A DNA stretch of 64,000 nt from Prado023 sp963747335 (GCA_963747335.1 CAVVEV010000002.1:1-64000), one strand, 5' to 3'; positions 35,723 to 45,890 are shown, counted from the first letter of the stretch. Made by a program: numbers and translations. Notes: generated by a model from the sequence alone, not told the origin.

Positions 35723-36646
35723 ATGAGAGCCATCACGTACGACCACTACGGGGACCCCGACGTCCTGATGTTGACCGAGCAGCCCGAACCCAAGGTCGGC
35801 CCGGGCGAGGTACTGGTGCGCGTGCGTAGTGCCAGCGTCAACCCGGTCGACTGGAAGATCGTCGCGGGCTACCTCGACCCGATGATGAATGTCTGCTTCC
35901 CCGTCATCCCGGGATGGGACGTCTCCGGTGTCGTGGAGCGGGTGGGCCTGGACACCCCGGAGTTCGCGGCGGGCGATGAGGTCATCGCCTACGCCCGCAA
36001 GGACTGGGTCCAGGCCGGCACGTTCGCTGAGTTCGTGGCGGTCCCAGTTCGCGCGCTCGCTCGCAAGCCCTCTGCCCTGGACTGGGACCAGGCCGCGGGG
36101 CTGCCGCTTGCCGGGCTCACGGCCTACCAGTTGCTCAACCGCCTGCGGGTCAAGCCCGACGAGGTGGTCCTGATCCACGCCGCAGCGGGGGGCGTCGGGA
36201 TCCTGGCCGTGCAGATCGCCCGTGCGACGGGCGCCCGCGTGATCGGCACCGCGTCTGTGGGAAACCACGCTGTGCTGCGGGGGCTCGGTGCTGAGCCCGT
36301 CGAGTACGGCGACGGGCTGACCTCGCGGGTGCGCGCCCTGGTGCCCGGCGGCGTGGACGTGGTGGCGGATTTCGCCGGCGGTGTCCTGGAGACCTCGTTG
36401 TCGGTACTCACGGATGGTGGTCGGCACGCCTCGATCGTCGATGCCGAGGTGGCCGCCTCCGGTGGCATCTATGCGTGGGTCCGTCCGAGTGGTGCCGACC
36501 TGCAGGCGCTGGCCGATCTGGCGGACGCGGGCCAGTTGACCGTCCCGATCGCCCGGAGCTTCGCTTTGGAGGAAGCTGCCGACGCGTTCCGTGCCAGCAT
36601 GACCGGCCATATCCGCGGCAAGATCGCCATCCAGGTGAGCCGCTGA
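35723..36646 (+). CDS. NADP-dependent quinone oxidoreductase-like (MDR family)
   Basis: The 307-residue protein has an N-terminal GroES-like domain (GPGEVLVRVRSASVNPVDWK), lacking structural zinc cysteines. The Rossmann fold carries the NADP-binding motif HAAAGGVGILAVQIARATGA. The C-terminus (AADAFRASMTGHIRGKIAIQ) is typical for zinc-independent quinone reductases. The next gene, zwf, starts 34 bases downstream on the same strand, so NADPH supply and use may be cotranscribed. Confidence 0.92.
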   Translation: MRAITYDHYGDPDVLMLTEQPEPKVGPGEVLVRVRSASVNPVDWKIVAGYLDPMMNVCFPVIPGWDVSGVVERVGLDTPEFAAGDEVIAYARKDWVQAGTFAEFVAVPVRALARKPSALDWDQAAGLPLAGLTAYQLLNRLRVKPDEVVLIHAAAGGVGILAVQIARATGARVIGTASVGNHAVLRGLGAEPVEYGDGLTSRVRALVPGGVDVVADFAGGVLETSLSVLTDGGRHASIVDAEVAASGGIYAWVRPSGADLQALADLADAGQLTVPIARSFALEEAADAFRASMTGHIRGKIAIQVSR

Positions 36647-36680
36647 CGCGCGGGCCCTAGACTGGCGGTGAGGAGCGACC

Positions 36681-38112
36681 GTGGAGATCGACCAGGATTG
36701 CCTGCACTCCCCCGGTGCAGGGACCGCGCCGACCGAACAGTCCGATGCCCTGGTCCTCTTCGGTGCGACCGGCGACCTGGCGCGCAAGAAGCTTCTCAGC
36801 GATCTATCACATGGCCCAGGCCGGGGCCCTCGACCTTCCTGTCGTGGGGATCGCCCGGTCCGGATGGGACAGCGAGCGATTCCGCTCCCATGTTCAGACT
36901 GCGATCGCCGAGACGGTCCAGGACATCGATCCAGCCGTCGTCGACGCCCTGTTGGCGCGGACGTACCTCGTTGGCGGGGACTACGCCGATGAGGTGACCT
37001 TCGCGCACCTGCGTGCCGAGTTGGCGCGCTTGGGGTCGGTGCGCCCCGCGTTCTACCTGGCGATCCCCCCGGACCTGTTCCCCACGGTGATCGCAGGCTT
37101 GTCCCGGGAGGATTTGAACCTGGGCTCGCGGATCATCGTCGAGAAGCCCTTCGGGCGCAGCCTGGACACTGCCGTCGCGCTGAACAAGCTCCTGCTCCGG
37201 CACTTCGCGGAGCGCGACATCTTCCGGATCGACCACTACTTGGGCAAGGAGGCGGTGGAGGACCTGCTGGTGTTCCGGTTCGCCAACACCTTCCTCGAGC
37301 CGATCTGGAACCGCAACTACGTCGAGAGCGTCCAGATCACGATGGCCGAACAGATCGGCGTCGAGGGGCGCGGGGCCTTCTACGAGGGGGTCGGCGCCCT
37401 GCGCGACTTCGTCCAGAACCACATGCTGCAGGTCGTGGCGATCCTGGCGATGGAACCGCCCGTCAGCCCGCACGCCGATGCCCTGCGCGATGAGAAGGCC
37501 AAGGTGTTCCAGGCGATGCGGTCCCTGGATGCGGCGTCGGTCGTCCGGGGTCAGTACGAGGGCTACCGGCAGGAGCCCGGCGTGGCCGCGGACTCCACGG
37601 TGGAGACGTTCGTCGCCTGCCGGTTCGAGATCGACTCGTGGCGCTGGTCGGGAGTGCCGTTCTACGTGCGGGCCGGCAAGGCGATGGCCAGGCCGGGGCT
37701 CGAGGCGCTGATCGAGTTGCGCGAACCACCCCGCATGCTCTTCGCCGGCCCAGGCCTGCCCACACCGCACTCCAACCTCATCCGGTTCCGCCTGGGCGCC
37801 GTCGATGGGGTCACCATGACCGTCCAGGCCAAGACGCCCGGACCTGACCTGATCGCCCAGCCGATCGACCTCTCGGTCGATTTCGGCGCCACGCTGGGCA
37901 AGCGGCGGGAGGCCTACGACCGGCTGCTCGGCGATGCCATCGCCGGGGACTCCCGGCGCTTCGCCCGGGAGGACGCAGTCGAGTGCACCTGGCGCGTGGT
38001 GCAGCCCGCCCTCGACGAGCCCGGTCCGGTGCACCCCTACCCGCAGGGCGGCTGGGGTCCGCCCGAGGCCGATTCCCTGCTCGGCGAGGACCACTGGCAC
38101 GAACCCGAGTAG
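36681..38112 (+). pseudogene. zwf: Glucose-6-phosphate dehydrogenase, apparent 5' frameshift
   Basis: GTG 36681 follows AGGAG. The first frame gives the NADP-binding start DALVLFGATGDLARKKLLS, then the frame changes near 36798. Everything downstream is intact: AIYHMAQAGALDLPVVGIAR, substrate motif FRIDHYLGKEAVEDLLVFRF with the catalytic His-Tyr-Leu-Gly-Lys, and VPFYVRAGKAMARPG. The full protein would have about 476 residues. Because the pathway partners gnd and pgl follow intact, a sequencing error is at least as likely as loss of the gene. It catalyses the NADP-linked first step of the oxidative pentose phosphate pathway. Confidence 0.85.
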
Positions 38113-38173
38113 CGACCCACCCACCACTGGAAGGCACCCCGGCCCCGGGCCGCCTTCCGCAGGAGGAGTTCAC

Positions 38174-39208
38174 ATGACCACAGACACACCCATGACCATC
38201 GGCGTCGTCGGTTTGGGCCGGATGGGCGCGAACATCGCCCGGCGACTCATGCGCGACGGCCACTCGACGGTGGTCCACGACATCAACCCGACCGCCGTCG
38301 CGTCGCTGGAGGCTGAGGGGGCCATCGGCGTCGACTCCCTGGCCGCGCTCGCCGCGAGCCTTCCGGCTCCCCGGGCGGTGTGGGTCATGGTCCCCGCGGG
38401 CCGTATCACGCAGGCGACCATCGCCGCGGTGGCCGAGCATCTGGATCCCGGGGACGTGATCATCGACGGCGGGAACACGCACTACACCGACGACCTGCGC
38501 CACGCGGCCGCCCTGCGCGAGAAGGGCATCCACCACATCGACTGCGGGACCAGCGGCGGGGTGTGGGGCGCCGAACGCGGCTACTGCCTGATGATCGGCG
38601 GCGAGAAGGATCCCGTCGATCGGCTCACCCCGATCTTCGCCTCCCTGGCCCCCGGCATCGAGTCCGCCCCCCGGACCCCCGGTCGCTCCGGATCTCCCGG
38701 CAACGGCGAGCAGGGCTTCCTGCACTGCGGCCCGAACGGTGCGGGGCACTTCGTGAAGATGGTGCACAACGGCATCGAGTACGGGCTGATGGCCGCCTAT
38801 GCCGAGGGCCTGAACATCCTGGCCAACGCGGACGCCGGACTTCGCCAGAGGGACGCCGACGCTGAGACCGCACCCCTGGAGAGGCCCGAGAACTACCAGT
38901 ACGAGATGGACCTCCCGGCGATCACCGAGGTCTGGCGGCGCGGCTCCGTGGTGGGGTCCTGGTTGCTCGACCTCACCGCGGCCGCCCTTCACGAGTCCCC
39001 GGACCTCTCTGAGTACTCCGGTCGGGTCTCGGACTCCGGCGAGGGCCGCTGGACCGCCGTGGCAGCAATCGACGAAGGGGTGCCGGCTCCCGTGCTCACC
39101 GCAGCACTGCAGTCGCGGTTCGACTCCCAGGGGTCGGCGGCGATGGCCAACAAGGTGCTCTCCGCCATGCGCAAGGAGTTCGGCGGCCACCAGGAGAAGC
39201 CCGAGTGA
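38174..39208 (+). CDS. gnd: 6-phosphogluconate dehydrogenase (short, GndA-type)
   Basis: The 344-residue protein has nucleotide motif IGVVGLGRMGANIARRL, the substrate-binding motif IIDGGNTHYTDDLRHA, CGTSGGVWGAERGYCLMIGG and active-site KMVHNGIEYGLM. Short enzymes of this kind (about 300-345 residues) form the NAD-preferring group. The ATG follows AGGAGGA. It lies 61 bases after zwf and overlaps pgl. A hairpin-like AAGGC...GCCTT is present in the zwf-gnd gap at about 38130-38156. Confidence 0.94.
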   Translation: MTTDTPMTIGVVGLGRMGANIARRLMRDGHSTVVHDINPTAVASLEAEGAIGVDSLAALAASLPAPRAVWVMVPAGRITQATIAAVAEHLDPGDVIIDGGNTHYTDDLRHAAALREKGIHHIDCGTSGGVWGAERGYCLMIGGEKDPVDRLTPIFASLAPGIESAPRTPGRSGSPGNGEQGFLHCGPNGAGHFVKMVHNGIEYGLMAAYAEGLNILANADAGLRQRDADAETAPLERPENYQYEMDLPAITEVWRRGSVVGSWLLDLTAAALHESPDLSEYSGRVSDSGEGRWTAVAAIDEGVPAPVLTAALQSRFDSQGSAAMANKVLSAMRKEFGGHQEKPE

Positions 39209-39906
39209 ACCAGCCGCACATGCCGGTCCTCGTCAGCCCCACGGCCGACGGTGCTGCGTCGAGAGCGGCCGCGGAGATCGCACTCAGGGCCCGGGCTGCG
39301 GTCGAGCAGCGGGGGGCCTTCACCCTCGCTGTCTCCGGCGGCCGCAGCCCGTGGCGGATGCTGGCTCACCTCGCCGAGCACACCATGCCCTGGGCCGATA
39401 CCACCATCTTCCAGGTCGACGAGCGCATCGGGCCGAGTGATGACCCCCAGCGCAACCTGACCGGGCTGCACGCCGCCCTGCCGGCGGGATGCCCCGCGGT
39501 CATCGTCCCGATGCCCGTCGAGGCCGACGACCTGCACGCAGCGTGCACCACCTACGCAGCTGCGCTGCCCGCAGTCCTCGACCTGATCCACCTGGGCCTG
39601 GGGCCGGACGGGCACACCGCGTCGCTGATCCCCGGCGATCCCGTTCTGGACATCACGGACGCCGACGTCGCCCTCACCGCGATGTACCAGCACCGGAGAC
39701 GGATGACGCTCACCTACCCGCGGATCGAGCGCACCCGGGGCGTCCTCTGGCTCGTGACTGGGGCCGAGAAGCGCACCGCCCTGGCCCAGCTGCTGGCCCA
39801 CGACCGGACCATCCCCGCCGGTCGGGTGACCAACGCCGACCAGGTCGTGTTCGCCGATGCCGATGCAGTGGTCACGATCAACGTGGTCGGCGGGTTGAAC
39901 AGGTAG
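39205..39906 (+). CDS. pgl: 6-phosphogluconolactonase
   Basis: The 233-residue protein shows the SugI-type pattern AFTLAVSGGRSPWRMLAHLA near the N-terminus, FQVDERIGPSDDPQRNLTGL and LIHLGLGPDGHTASLIPGDP. The start GTG overlaps the gnd stop as GTGA. It completes the oxidative branch zwf-gnd-pgl, hydrolysing 6-phosphogluconolactone in the cytoplasm. Confidence 0.93.
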   Translation: MNQPHMPVLVSPTADGAASRAAAEIALRARAAVEQRGAFTLAVSGGRSPWRMLAHLAEHTMPWADTTIFQVDERIGPSDDPQRNLTGLHAALPAGCPAVIVPMPVEADDLHAACTTYAAALPAVLDLIHLGLGPDGHTASLIPGDPVLDITDADVALTAMYQHRRRMTLTYPRIERTRGVLWLVTGAEKRTALAQLLAHDRTIPAGRVTNADQVVFADADAVVTINVVGGLNR

Positions 39907-40516
39907 CCAGAGCACATCGTTGACCCTGGACAGTCAGTCACGGCCGCGAGCGGTGGTTGTCTGGGGATCAGCGCCGGCTGGCCGGCTTGAGTCGCTGCAC
40001 GCGGACTCCACCCGAATCGCTGACCGACGAGCGGGTACACCAGGTGCTGGGAGAGTGCGCCGCCTACTTCCACCGCCATCCCAACAGCAGATGGTTCAAC
40101 CCGCTCAACCACATCCTTCGCTGGGGGCTGGAAGTCTCGTGCTGCTACGGCACGTGGAAGCAGCCCAGAACTCCTGCCTCCACCCTCCCAGTGCGCTACC
40201 CCCGCACGACGGACAGGGCTTCGGGCCGGGTGATCGTCATGGGGTCGCGCTCGGGTCGCGGAGGCCGGCGATGTCGTCGGCGAACGGAGTCGCCTGTCCG
40301 TGCAAACGCCTGCGGAGCAACGGCCGGCCCCAGCGAGGTCATGAGCGACCGTTCCAGAAGTGGATCCGTCAAAGCGAGAGTCCCCGCGGGAGTGGCTCCG
40401 CACAGCGAGGGCTGAGCCCCTTGGCATCGACGGCCGGCCCGCGTCAGAATGTCGCCCTGGACGAGCAGCAGCAGGGCGGGCCTGACGCCCGGGCCGAGCG
40501 GAGAGGAGGGCGCTCG
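39907..40516. other. Long intergenic stretch without a supported gene
   Basis: Open frames run through on both strands. The plus-strand piece SLTDERVHQVLGECAAYFHR and HPNSRWFNPLNHILRWGLEV (about 40014-40137) looks protein-like and could be a relic, but no family is recognised and the frame degrades on both sides. The promoter of the two-component genes lies near the right end. Confidence 0.35.
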
Positions 40517-41230
40517 ATGTCAGGATCCGGCCGCGAAACGGTGTCGGCTCTCCCGGACGTTGTTGAGCCGTCGATCACGGTGTTCCTCGTCGATGATCAC
40601 AGCGTCGTCCGTACGGGCCTCAAGGCCTATTTGAGCACTGAGCCGGGCATGGAGGTTGTCGGGGAGGCCGCAGACGGTCGGGAGGCGCTCGCTCGGCTTG
40701 CCGTGCTCGCGGCGGGGGCTGGCGTCCCGGACGTGATCCTCATGGATATGCAGATGCCGCATCTCGATGGTGTCGAGACGACGGTGCGGGTCAAGGCGGC
40801 GTGGCCCGAGATCGACGTCATCGCCGTGACGTCGTTCGTCGAGGAGGCGCGCATCCGAGCGGCACTTGAGGCCGGTGCCACGGGCTACCTGCTCAAGGAT
40901 GCTGACGCAGGGGACGTCGCCGATGCGATTCGCGCCGCGGTGGCCGGCGAGGTGCGGCTTGACCCGGTGGTGGCCGCCGCGCTGGCCTCGGGTCTGCGAG
41001 CCCCGAGGTCGGTCGTGGAGGATCTCACCCCACGTGAGCGGGAGGTCCTTGTCCTGGTCGCCGAGGGGCGTACCAATCGCGAGATCGGGCGTCGACTCGG
41101 TGTCGCCGAGCGGACGGCGCGCACCCACGTGTCCAACATCCTGACCAAGCTCGGTCTGGCCAGCCGCACGCAGGCTGCCATGTGGGCGGTGCGCGAGGGA
41201 CTGGTCGACGCCTCGGACGTCACCTCGTGA
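40517..41230 (+). CDS. LuxR-family response regulator
   Basis: The product has 237 residues. The receiver has the acidic pair in VFLVDDHSVVRTGL, phospho-acceptor in DVILMDMQMPHLDGVET and lysine in GYLLKDADAGD. The LuxR domain is LTPREREVLVLVAEGRTNRE through ERTARTHVSNILTKLGL. ATG 40517 follows GAGAGGAGGG; upstream open frame is not coding. The stop overlaps the kinase start as GTGA. Confidence 0.94.
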   Translation: MSGSGRETVSALPDVVEPSITVFLVDDHSVVRTGLKAYLSTEPGMEVVGEAADGREALARLAVLAAGAGVPDVILMDMQMPHLDGVETTVRVKAAWPEIDVIAVTSFVEEARIRAALEAGATGYLLKDADAGDVADAIRAAVAGEVRLDPVVAAALASGLRAPRSVVEDLTPREREVLVLVAEGRTNREIGRRLGVAERTARTHVSNILTKLGLASRTQAAMWAVREGLVDASDVTS

Positions 41231-42882
41231 CTGAGGGTGCAGGACGGGGGCCTCGGTCGTCGCCTCTGCGCAGCACGTCGATGCCCACGGAACCCGAGGT
41301 CGAGGATTTCGCTGCGGCCCTTGGCACGATCGACGAGCAGATCGTTGCGCTGGCCATGGACCGCGTGCCCTTCGGTCTGGCCATCTTCGACCTCGATGGC
41401 CGGCTGACGCGATGCAACCGCACTTGGGCGAGCTTCTTCGAGTTCTACTTCGGCGTGGAGCCCGGTTATGCCACTCCTGGCCGCCACATCACGGACCTGG
41501 TTCCCGAGAACGCCGACGCGATCGAGGAGCTCTTCGCCGCGGTCAGCGCAGGCAAAGTGGTCCGCCAGGCCGCACACCGCCTGGCCCTGCCCGGCATGGC
41601 CACGTACTGGGACGTGCTGTTCGCCCCGCTCTACCAGGACGGGCGGATCGTCGGTGCTCTCGATATCGTCACCGACGCCACCGACCGCGTCCGGAACTCC
41701 GAGCAGCTGGAGCGACGGATATCGGCGTTCACTGCGATCGCTGATGCGATAACGCTCGAGCACCCGCTGGAACAGACGTTGCGCCACGTCGCCGGGAGCG
41801 TCCGGTCGGCGACGGGCGCTGAGGCGGCGGCATTTGTCGTATGGGAGGACGAGGACCTGCGGAACCTGTCCGCGTACGGCGACGACGGCCTGCCCGACGG
41901 CTATCGCCAGGCCGTGGAGGCGGCGTACGCGCTGGGCGTGGACTCGCCGATCCGCAACGTCACCACCGCGAGCGACGTGACGGTGATCCGTGGCTTTCGC
42001 ACGAGGGCGGAGCGGGATCCCGGCTATGCGCCGCTTCACCCGATGTGGTCGGGGATGGAGTTCGAGGACACGGTCGTGGTGCCCCTCGGCGCCCGAGGTC
42101 GCTGCGTCGGGTGCCTGCTCCTCTACGTCGGCGCCGACCGCGAGGTGGACGCGGCCGAGCGGGCCTTCCTGCACGCGGTCGCTGACCAGTCCGCCGTCGC
42201 GGTGGAGAACTCGCGACTCTACGGCGACGCCGAGTCGCACGCCACCCTCGTCGAGCGACAACGGCTCGCGCGCGAGCTGCACGACTCGGTCAGCCAGGCC
42301 CTGTTCTCCATGACGATGCACGTGCGCACCGCGGAGCGACGCCTCGAGCCGCTCGGCGAGGAGGCTGACCTGGCTCGAGCCGAGGTGGCGCGTTTGCAGG
42401 AGCTGACCCGGGGTGCCCTCGCGGAGATGCGGGCGCTGATCTTCGAGTTGCGCCCCGGGGCGCTCGCGGACGAGGGACTCGGTGCCGCGCTGACGAAGCA
42501 GGCCGCCGCGATCGCCGCTCGCGAGCAGGTGACGATCGAGGTGGTCGCCCCCACACGCAGGCTTCCGCTGTCCACGGACGCCGAGGAGCACCTCTACCGG
42601 ATCGCTCTCGAGGCCATGCACAACGCGGTCAAGCACGCGCGTCCGCGACGAATCGACGTCGCGATCTCGATCGACGACACCGCGCGGCAGGTCGCCCTGG
42701 TGGTGACCGACGACGGGATCGGCTTCGACACCTCGGTCGAGCACCTCGGGCACCTGGGACTGGGCACGATGCGCGAGCGCGCCGCGGGACTCGGCGGAAC
42801 GGCGACACTCGAGTCGGCGCCTGGGGCGGGAACGCGGGTCACCGTCGTGGTCCCCGTCGACGCCACGCACCCCCGGGGCTGA
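41227..42882 (+). CDS. PAS-GAF sensor histidine kinase
   Basis: The product has about 551 residues from GTG 41227 (ATG 41281 is an alternative). A PAS domain (FGLAIFDLDGRLTRCNRTWA) covers residues ~40-155. A GAF domain (EGAEAAAFVVWEDEDLRNLS region) covers ~175-330. HisKA_3 has the histidine in RQRLARELHDSVSQALFSM, and the HATPase domain has YRIALEAMHNAVKHARP and VTDDGIGFD. It is cytoplasmic, with no membrane segment, so it should sense an internal signal such as redox state or a ligand. It is the cognate kinase of the upstream regulator. Confidence 0.93.
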   Translation: MTEGAGRGPRSSPLRSTSMPTEPEVEDFAAALGTIDEQIVALAMDRVPFGLAIFDLDGRLTRCNRTWASFFEFYFGVEPGYATPGRHITDLVPENADAIEELFAAVSAGKVVRQAAHRLALPGMATYWDVLFAPLYQDGRIVGALDIVTDATDRVRNSEQLERRISAFTAIADAITLEHPLEQTLRHVAGSVRSATGAEAAAFVVWEDEDLRNLSAYGDDGLPDGYRQAVEAAYALGVDSPIRNVTTASDVTVIRGFRTRAERDPGYAPLHPMWSGMEFEDTVVVPLGARGRCVGCLLLYVGADREVDAAERAFLHAVADQSAVAVENSRLYGDAESHATLVERQRLARELHDSVSQALFSMTMHVRTAERRLEPLGEEADLARAEVARLQELTRGALAEMRALIFELRPGALADEGLGAALTKQAAAIAAREQVTIEVVAPTRRLPLSTDAEEHLYRIALEAMHNAVKHARPRRIDVAISIDDTARQVALVVTDDGIGFDTSVEHLGHLGLGTMRERAAGLGGTATLESAPGAGTRVTVVVPVDATHPRG

Positions 42883-43030
42883 GCTCCCCGACGTCGGCCG
42901 TCGCGGCGTCTACGTCATCCGGCCGAGATCTGAGCCGGCCGTTGTTCCCCTGTCGGACTGTCCCCCTGGCCGATGCCGGCACCCCACGGCGAGCGGCACC
43001 CTCGAGGTACCAACCAGAAGGGAGCTCCCG

Positions 43031-43543
43031 ATGAGCATCACCCAGTGGATCCTGTCGATCGCCCTCCTCGCGTGGGCACTCGTGCGCAACCTCGGCACCC
43101 GCGAGGTCACTCGCGGCACGTTCGTCCTGCCCCTCGTCATCGTCGTCGCGGCTGCGTCGTACTTCCTGTTCCCGCTGCCGACCACGGGCAACGACCTCGA
43201 CCTCGTCCTGGTGTTCGGGATCATCGGCGTGCTCTTCGGACTCGCGGCCAGCGCCGTCACGCGCCTGCACAACCGGGACGGACGGCTCGTCGCCACCGCC
43301 GGAGCCGGCTTCGCGACGCTCTGGCTGGTCATGATCGGTGGACGTATCGCCTTCGCCGAATGGGCGACCGGCACCGGCGCCCGCACCGTCGGGATGTTCT
43401 CCCGCGACCACGGCATCACCGGCGCCGACGCCTGGACCGCAGCGTTCGTCGTCATGGCGCTGGGCATGGTGCTCGCCCGAACCGTCGCACTCGCCATCCG
43501 GACCCGCCGAACCAGCGCGGATCTCGCGCCGGCGACCGCCTGA
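43031..43543 (+). CDS. Five-helix membrane protein of unknown function
   Basis: The protein has 170 residues, hydrophobic throughout, with helices near residues 5-20, 33-52, 60-80, 95-112 and 138-158. The conserved charged stretch NLGTREVTRGTFVLP lies between the first two helices. ATG 43031 follows AGGGAGCT. It is followed after 32 bases by a CPBP protease gene, so they are likely cotranscribed. No family name can be given. Confidence 0.72.
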   Translation: MSITQWILSIALLAWALVRNLGTREVTRGTFVLPLVIVVAAASYFLFPLPTTGNDLDLVLVFGIIGVLFGLAASAVTRLHNRDGRLVATAGAGFATLWLVMIGGRIAFAEWATGTGARTVGMFSRDHGITGADAWTAAFVVMALGMVLARTVALAIRTRRTSADLAPATA

Positions 43544-43575
43544 ACCCCGTCCGCAACGATCACCAGGAGAACACA

Positions 43576-44322
43576 ATGAGCCTCAACCTCGTCGCCCCCG
43601 CCGGACCCGCCGGCCTCGACACCACACGCACCCGACCGATCCGGGAGGTCCTCGCCCTATTCGGCCTCAGCCTCGGCGTCACCGCCATCGGTTCCCTCCT
43701 CGCGGAGCTGGTCGCCCCTGAGTCCGATCAGCTGCTGCGCCGCCTGCCCGTGGTGCTGGTCCTGCTCGTGATGAGCCTCGTCGTCGCACGTCGGATCGGC
43801 TGGTCAGCCATCGCGGCCGGGAGCCCGGCCACGTGGCGTCAGACTGGATGGCTCACGGCACCCGTCCTCGTCGCGCTGGTGCCGCTCGCGTGGGGCTGGT
43901 CTCCGGATCCCTCGACCCTGGTCGTGCTCACCCTCGGGTACGCCGCCACCGGCATCTACGAGGAACTGTGGTTCCGCGGCGTCGTGCTGCGCGCCGCGCT
44001 CCCGCTCGGGCCCGGGCGAGCCGCAGCGCTGACCGCCGTCGTCTTCGGCGCCGCACACCTGGCCAACATCCTGTTCGGCCAGAACGTCGCCGTGAGCGCA
44101 GCGCAGGCGGTCGGTGCGGCTGCCTTCGGGTTCGGCTACGCCGTACTGCGGCTGCGCACCAACGCCCTCTGGGTGCTGGCCGGCACCCACGCTGTCGGGG
44201 ACCTGCTCCTGCACACCACCGGTCTGCACGGCGGCGCCCTGTGGGGCGTCATGATCGGGCAGGACCTCGTACTCTTCGTCGTCGGACTCGTCGCGCTGCG
44301 CGGCCTGCGCCGCCCCACGTGA
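43576..44322 (+). CDS. CPBP-family intramembrane metalloprotease
   Basis: The protein has 248 residues. The conserved motifs are GIYEELWFRGVVLRA, VFGAAHLANILFG and AGTHAVGDLLLH, within about seven membrane helices. ATG 43576 follows CAGGAGAA. It differs from the pair at 49.7 and 62.5 kb, which share long sequence with each other but not with this one. Confidence 0.88.
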   Translation: MSLNLVAPAGPAGLDTTRTRPIREVLALFGLSLGVTAIGSLLAELVAPESDQLLRRLPVVLVLLVMSLVVARRIGWSAIAAGSPATWRQTGWLTAPVLVALVPLAWGWSPDPSTLVVLTLGYAATGIYEELWFRGVVLRAALPLGPGRAAALTAVVFGAAHLANILFGQNVAVSAAQAVGAAAFGFGYAVLRLRTNALWVLAGTHAVGDLLLHTTGLHGGALWGVMIGQDLVLFVVGLVALRGLRRPT

Positions 44323-44398
44323 TCGCCTTGGGCGCCGCGGCGATCGGGTCGGGTGCACTCGGACAGGCACTCGACGCACCAGGAACGCTGGACTGAGG

Positions 44399-44950
44399 AT
44401 GGTTCACGTGGCACTTGCGCACCACCGTCGAGATGGGCAGCCCGTCAGGGTGCGCCTGGAGGCAGCGACCTTGATCGATGAGGCCGCCCTGGTGCCGACC
44501 TTCACAAGCAACCTGGACTACTTCCGGGCAGCCGGGGAGGTGGCAGACGACGCCCGATCGGTCCCGGAGGCTCTGGTCCGTGGCTACCTTGACGAGGAGC
44601 TCATGCGGCCCGGCGGCCGATGCCTGGTCGTGGCCGACCCGACCGGGGCAGTCGTCGGCACCGTCAGCCTGCTCGTACCCCATCCGCACGAGCCGTATCC
44701 CTGGATCGGACTACTCCTGATCGATGGTTCTCGTCACAGTGAAGGCCTCGGGTTCGCGGCGGCACAAGCCGTCGAAGCACTGCTCGCCGGCGAGGGCTGG
44801 ACCGAGGCGCGGATCGGAGTGCTCGACACGAACCCGTCCGCACTGGTGTTCTGGACCCGACGCAGCTACGTCGCCTACGACCACCGGCCCGACGGAGAAG
44901 GACGCCCCTGCACGCTGCTGGGCAAGAAGCTCCCGCACGGCGCCCAGTGA
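44399..44950 (+). CDS. GNAT-family acetyltransferase
   Basis: The 183-residue protein has the beta-strand pair CLVVADPTGAVVGTVSLLV and WIGLLLIDGSRHSEGLGFAA, the latter being the acetyl-CoA binding region with the Arg/Gln-x-x-Gly-x-Gly/Ala pattern degraded to HSEGLGFA. VLDTNPSALVFWTRRSYVAY is the typical last GNAT motif. It is followed by an SDR gene 31 bases later. Confidence 0.85.
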   Translation: MVHVALAHHRRDGQPVRVRLEAATLIDEAALVPTFTSNLDYFRAAGEVADDARSVPEALVRGYLDEELMRPGGRCLVVADPTGAVVGTVSLLVPHPHEPYPWIGLLLIDGSRHSEGLGFAAAQAVEALLAGEGWTEARIGVLDTNPSALVFWTRRSYVAYDHRPDGEGRPCTLLGKKLPHGAQ

Positions 44951-44981
44951 TAATCCGCTGATGGAACCGATTGGAGGCCCA

Positions 44982-45812
44982 ATGACCGACCACGCTTCGA
45001 CATCTCGGGGAAACCAGTTCCCCGACCTTGCTGGGCGGGTTGTCCTCGTGACTGGTGGCACGTCCGGGATCGGGAAGGCGAGTGCGGCGGCCTTCCTGCG
45101 TTCCGGTGCGGACGTGGCCATCACCGGTCGTAGCCCGCAGAGGGGCTCGGCAGCCCTCGACGAGCTCGCGCCGATGGGACGCAGCCGCGAGGCCGTGATG
45201 TTCGTCCCGGCTGACGTCACTCGTGAGGCGGACGTGGCCTCCCTGGTCGGATCTGTGGTGGACCGCTTCGGCGACCTGCACATCGCCGTGAACTGCGCTG
45301 CGAACACCGAGGTGGCCCAGGGCATCGGATCGAGCTTCACCGACATGAGCCTGGAGGTCTTCGACGGTGTCGTGCGTACGTGCCTGACCAGCGTGTGGCT
45401 GTGCATGAAGTACGAACTCACGGCCATCCTCGGCAGTGGAGGAGGGGCGATCATCAACATCTCCTCGGTCGATGCCCTGCTCGCGGCACCGGGAACCGGG
45501 TCCTACGCGGCGGCCAAGGCCGGGGTCAACGCCCTGAGCCGGGCCGCGGCGGCGGAGTATGCGTCGCAGGGGGTCCGGGTCAACGTGATCAGCCCGGGCG
45601 CGATCGAGACCCCGATGCTCGCCGCAAATCTTGCGGCTGGTTCGGCCGAGGAACGCGATGCCATCATGGAGCGATACCTATCGATGATCGACTCTCGTCG
45701 TCTGGGTAGGTCTGAGGAACTGGCCGCGGCCGTGGTCTGGCTGGCATCGGATCACGCGTCCTACGTGGTGGGTCACAACCTCGTCGTCGATGGCGGAATC
45801 CGCGGCGACTAG
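44982..45812 (+). CDS. SDR-family oxidoreductase
   Basis: The 276-residue protein has the Rossmann motif VLVTGGTSGIGKASAAAFL, the strand motif NCAANTE, catalytic Ser in INISSVDALLAAPG and Tyr-x-x-x-Lys in GSYAAAKAGVNAL. INVISPGAIETPM follows. This is the classical short-chain dehydrogenase layout, using NAD(P). ATG 44982 follows GGAGG; an in-frame ATG at 44961 has no such signal. The substrate is unknown. Confidence 0.93.
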   Translation: MTDHASTSRGNQFPDLAGRVVLVTGGTSGIGKASAAAFLRSGADVAITGRSPQRGSAALDELAPMGRSREAVMFVPADVTREADVASLVGSVVDRFGDLHIAVNCAANTEVAQGIGSSFTDMSLEVFDGVVRTCLTSVWLCMKYELTAILGSGGGAIINISSVDALLAAPGTGSYAAAKAGVNALSRAAAAEYASQGVRVNVISPGAIETPMLAANLAAGSAEERDAIMERYLSMIDSRRLGRSEELAAAVVWLASDHASYVVGHNLVVDGGIRGD

Positions 45813-45890
45813 TCGCGCACGATCGTCGGTCGACTCCGCACCCTGGGCGTCGCCGAACGCCGATCAGGTCGACCAGGGAGGGGCATGGAG

